A stretch of 48,994 nt of DNA from Woeseiaceae bacterium (lineage in GTDB: Bacteria > Pseudomonadota > Gammaproteobacteria > Steroidobacterales > Woeseiaceae): contig JAJFKR010000012.1 of assembly GCA_021773095.1 (NCBI GenBank), positions 1 through 48,994 of the forward strand, written 5' to 3'. This document shows, piece by piece, positions 48,814 through 48,994 of this stretch. Positions within the stretch are counted from its first letter, which is position 1; each line of letters begins with the position of its first letter. The position numbers and the translations under genes are program-made. The notes under the pieces are model-generated. The model was given only the letters and a program-made list of their open reading frames with translations, did not search any database and was not told where the DNA came from.

Positions 48814-48994
48814 TTATTCAATTACCTTCGCTACGACGCCGGCACCCACGGTTCGACCACCTTCGCGAATCGCGAAGCGCAAGCCATCCTCCATGGCAAT
48901 CGGTGCAATCAGCTCTACAACCATCTGCACGTTATCACCCGGCATCACCATCTCGGTGCCTTCCGGCAACTCACAAGCACCCGTGACGTCCGTC
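48814..48994 (-). CDS. tuf: Elongation factor Tu, C-terminal part (truncated by window end)
   Basis: The last 59 codons of EF-Tu: the strand reads [18 protein letters not shown], then [18 protein letters not shown] and ends AKVIE with TAA at 48814-48816. This is the third beta-barrel domain. The start lies beyond the window. The tuf-rpsJ order is the usual one for the str-S10 junction. Confidence 0.97.
   Translation of the reverse strand, partial: TDVTGACELPEGTEMVMPGDNVQMVVELIAPIAMEDGLRFAIREGGRTVGAGVVAKVIE

Overview
The window looks like a chromosomal segment of a gammaproteobacterium. Supporting evidence is the gene order miaB-phoH-ybeY-corC-lnt-leuS-lptE, the ssb-MFS-uvrA cluster, a Uup-type ABC-F protein, slyX, and a continuous tuf-S10-spc-alpha ribosomal protein block, all with gammaproteobacterial-type sequences. 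Base composition is moderately GC-rich. I cannot fix the genus; a marine Woeseiales, Xanthomonadales or Chromatiales-like lineage would fit but is only a guess.

Layout. 1-204: no gene seen. 205-9748 (minus): one long co-oriented run read as miaB, phoH, ybeY, corC, lnt, leuS, lptE, a small HExxH protein and a membrane protein (tRNA modification, rRNA maturation, lipoprotein acylation, leucine charging, LPS export). 9791-14558: ssb and an MFS transporter (minus) divergent from uvrA (plus). 14559-19342 (minus): a 1360-residue inner-membrane/periplasmic protein of unknown function whose stop overlaps the start of a small exported hydrolase. 19421-23760: slyX (minus), uup (plus) and a large lipoprotein built like a beta-propeller (plus). 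23761-24192 is a 432-base gap holding a long hairpin and a tandem repeat. 24193-32869: a cluster of small enzymes (two GNATs, TerB-like, DUF1801, upp, VOC, VIT-like, hydrolase), then trpS, a gamma-glutamyltransferase and, on the plus strand, pepQ. 32915-34124: an SDR enzyme and a small orphan. 34232-34262: a bidirectional terminator. 34287-48994 (minus): rplQ, rpoA, rpsD, rpsK, rpsM, rpmJ, secY, rplO, rpmD, rpsE, rplR, rplF, rpsH, rpsN, rplE, rplX, rplN, rpsQ, rpmC, rplP, rpsC, rplV, rpsS, rplB, rplW, rplD, rplC, rpsJ and the 3' end of tuf.

Two things stand out beyond the genes. First, a REP-like palindrome family (conserved end GTAGGAG, other end CGCGA) occurs 16 times; twelve copies sit in gaps of the ribosomal protein block, some as tandem arrays, and several supply the stop codon of the gene they follow. 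Second, the S10 operon is interrupted between rpsJ and rplC by 683 bases. These contain two long perfect or near-perfect hairpins whose arms are unrelated to each other but whose central ~33 bases are clearly homologous, in opposite orientation, followed by a good sigma70-type promoter and a long leader for rplC. The conserved-core, variable-arm hairpins are the most promising candidate for an undescribed element here.
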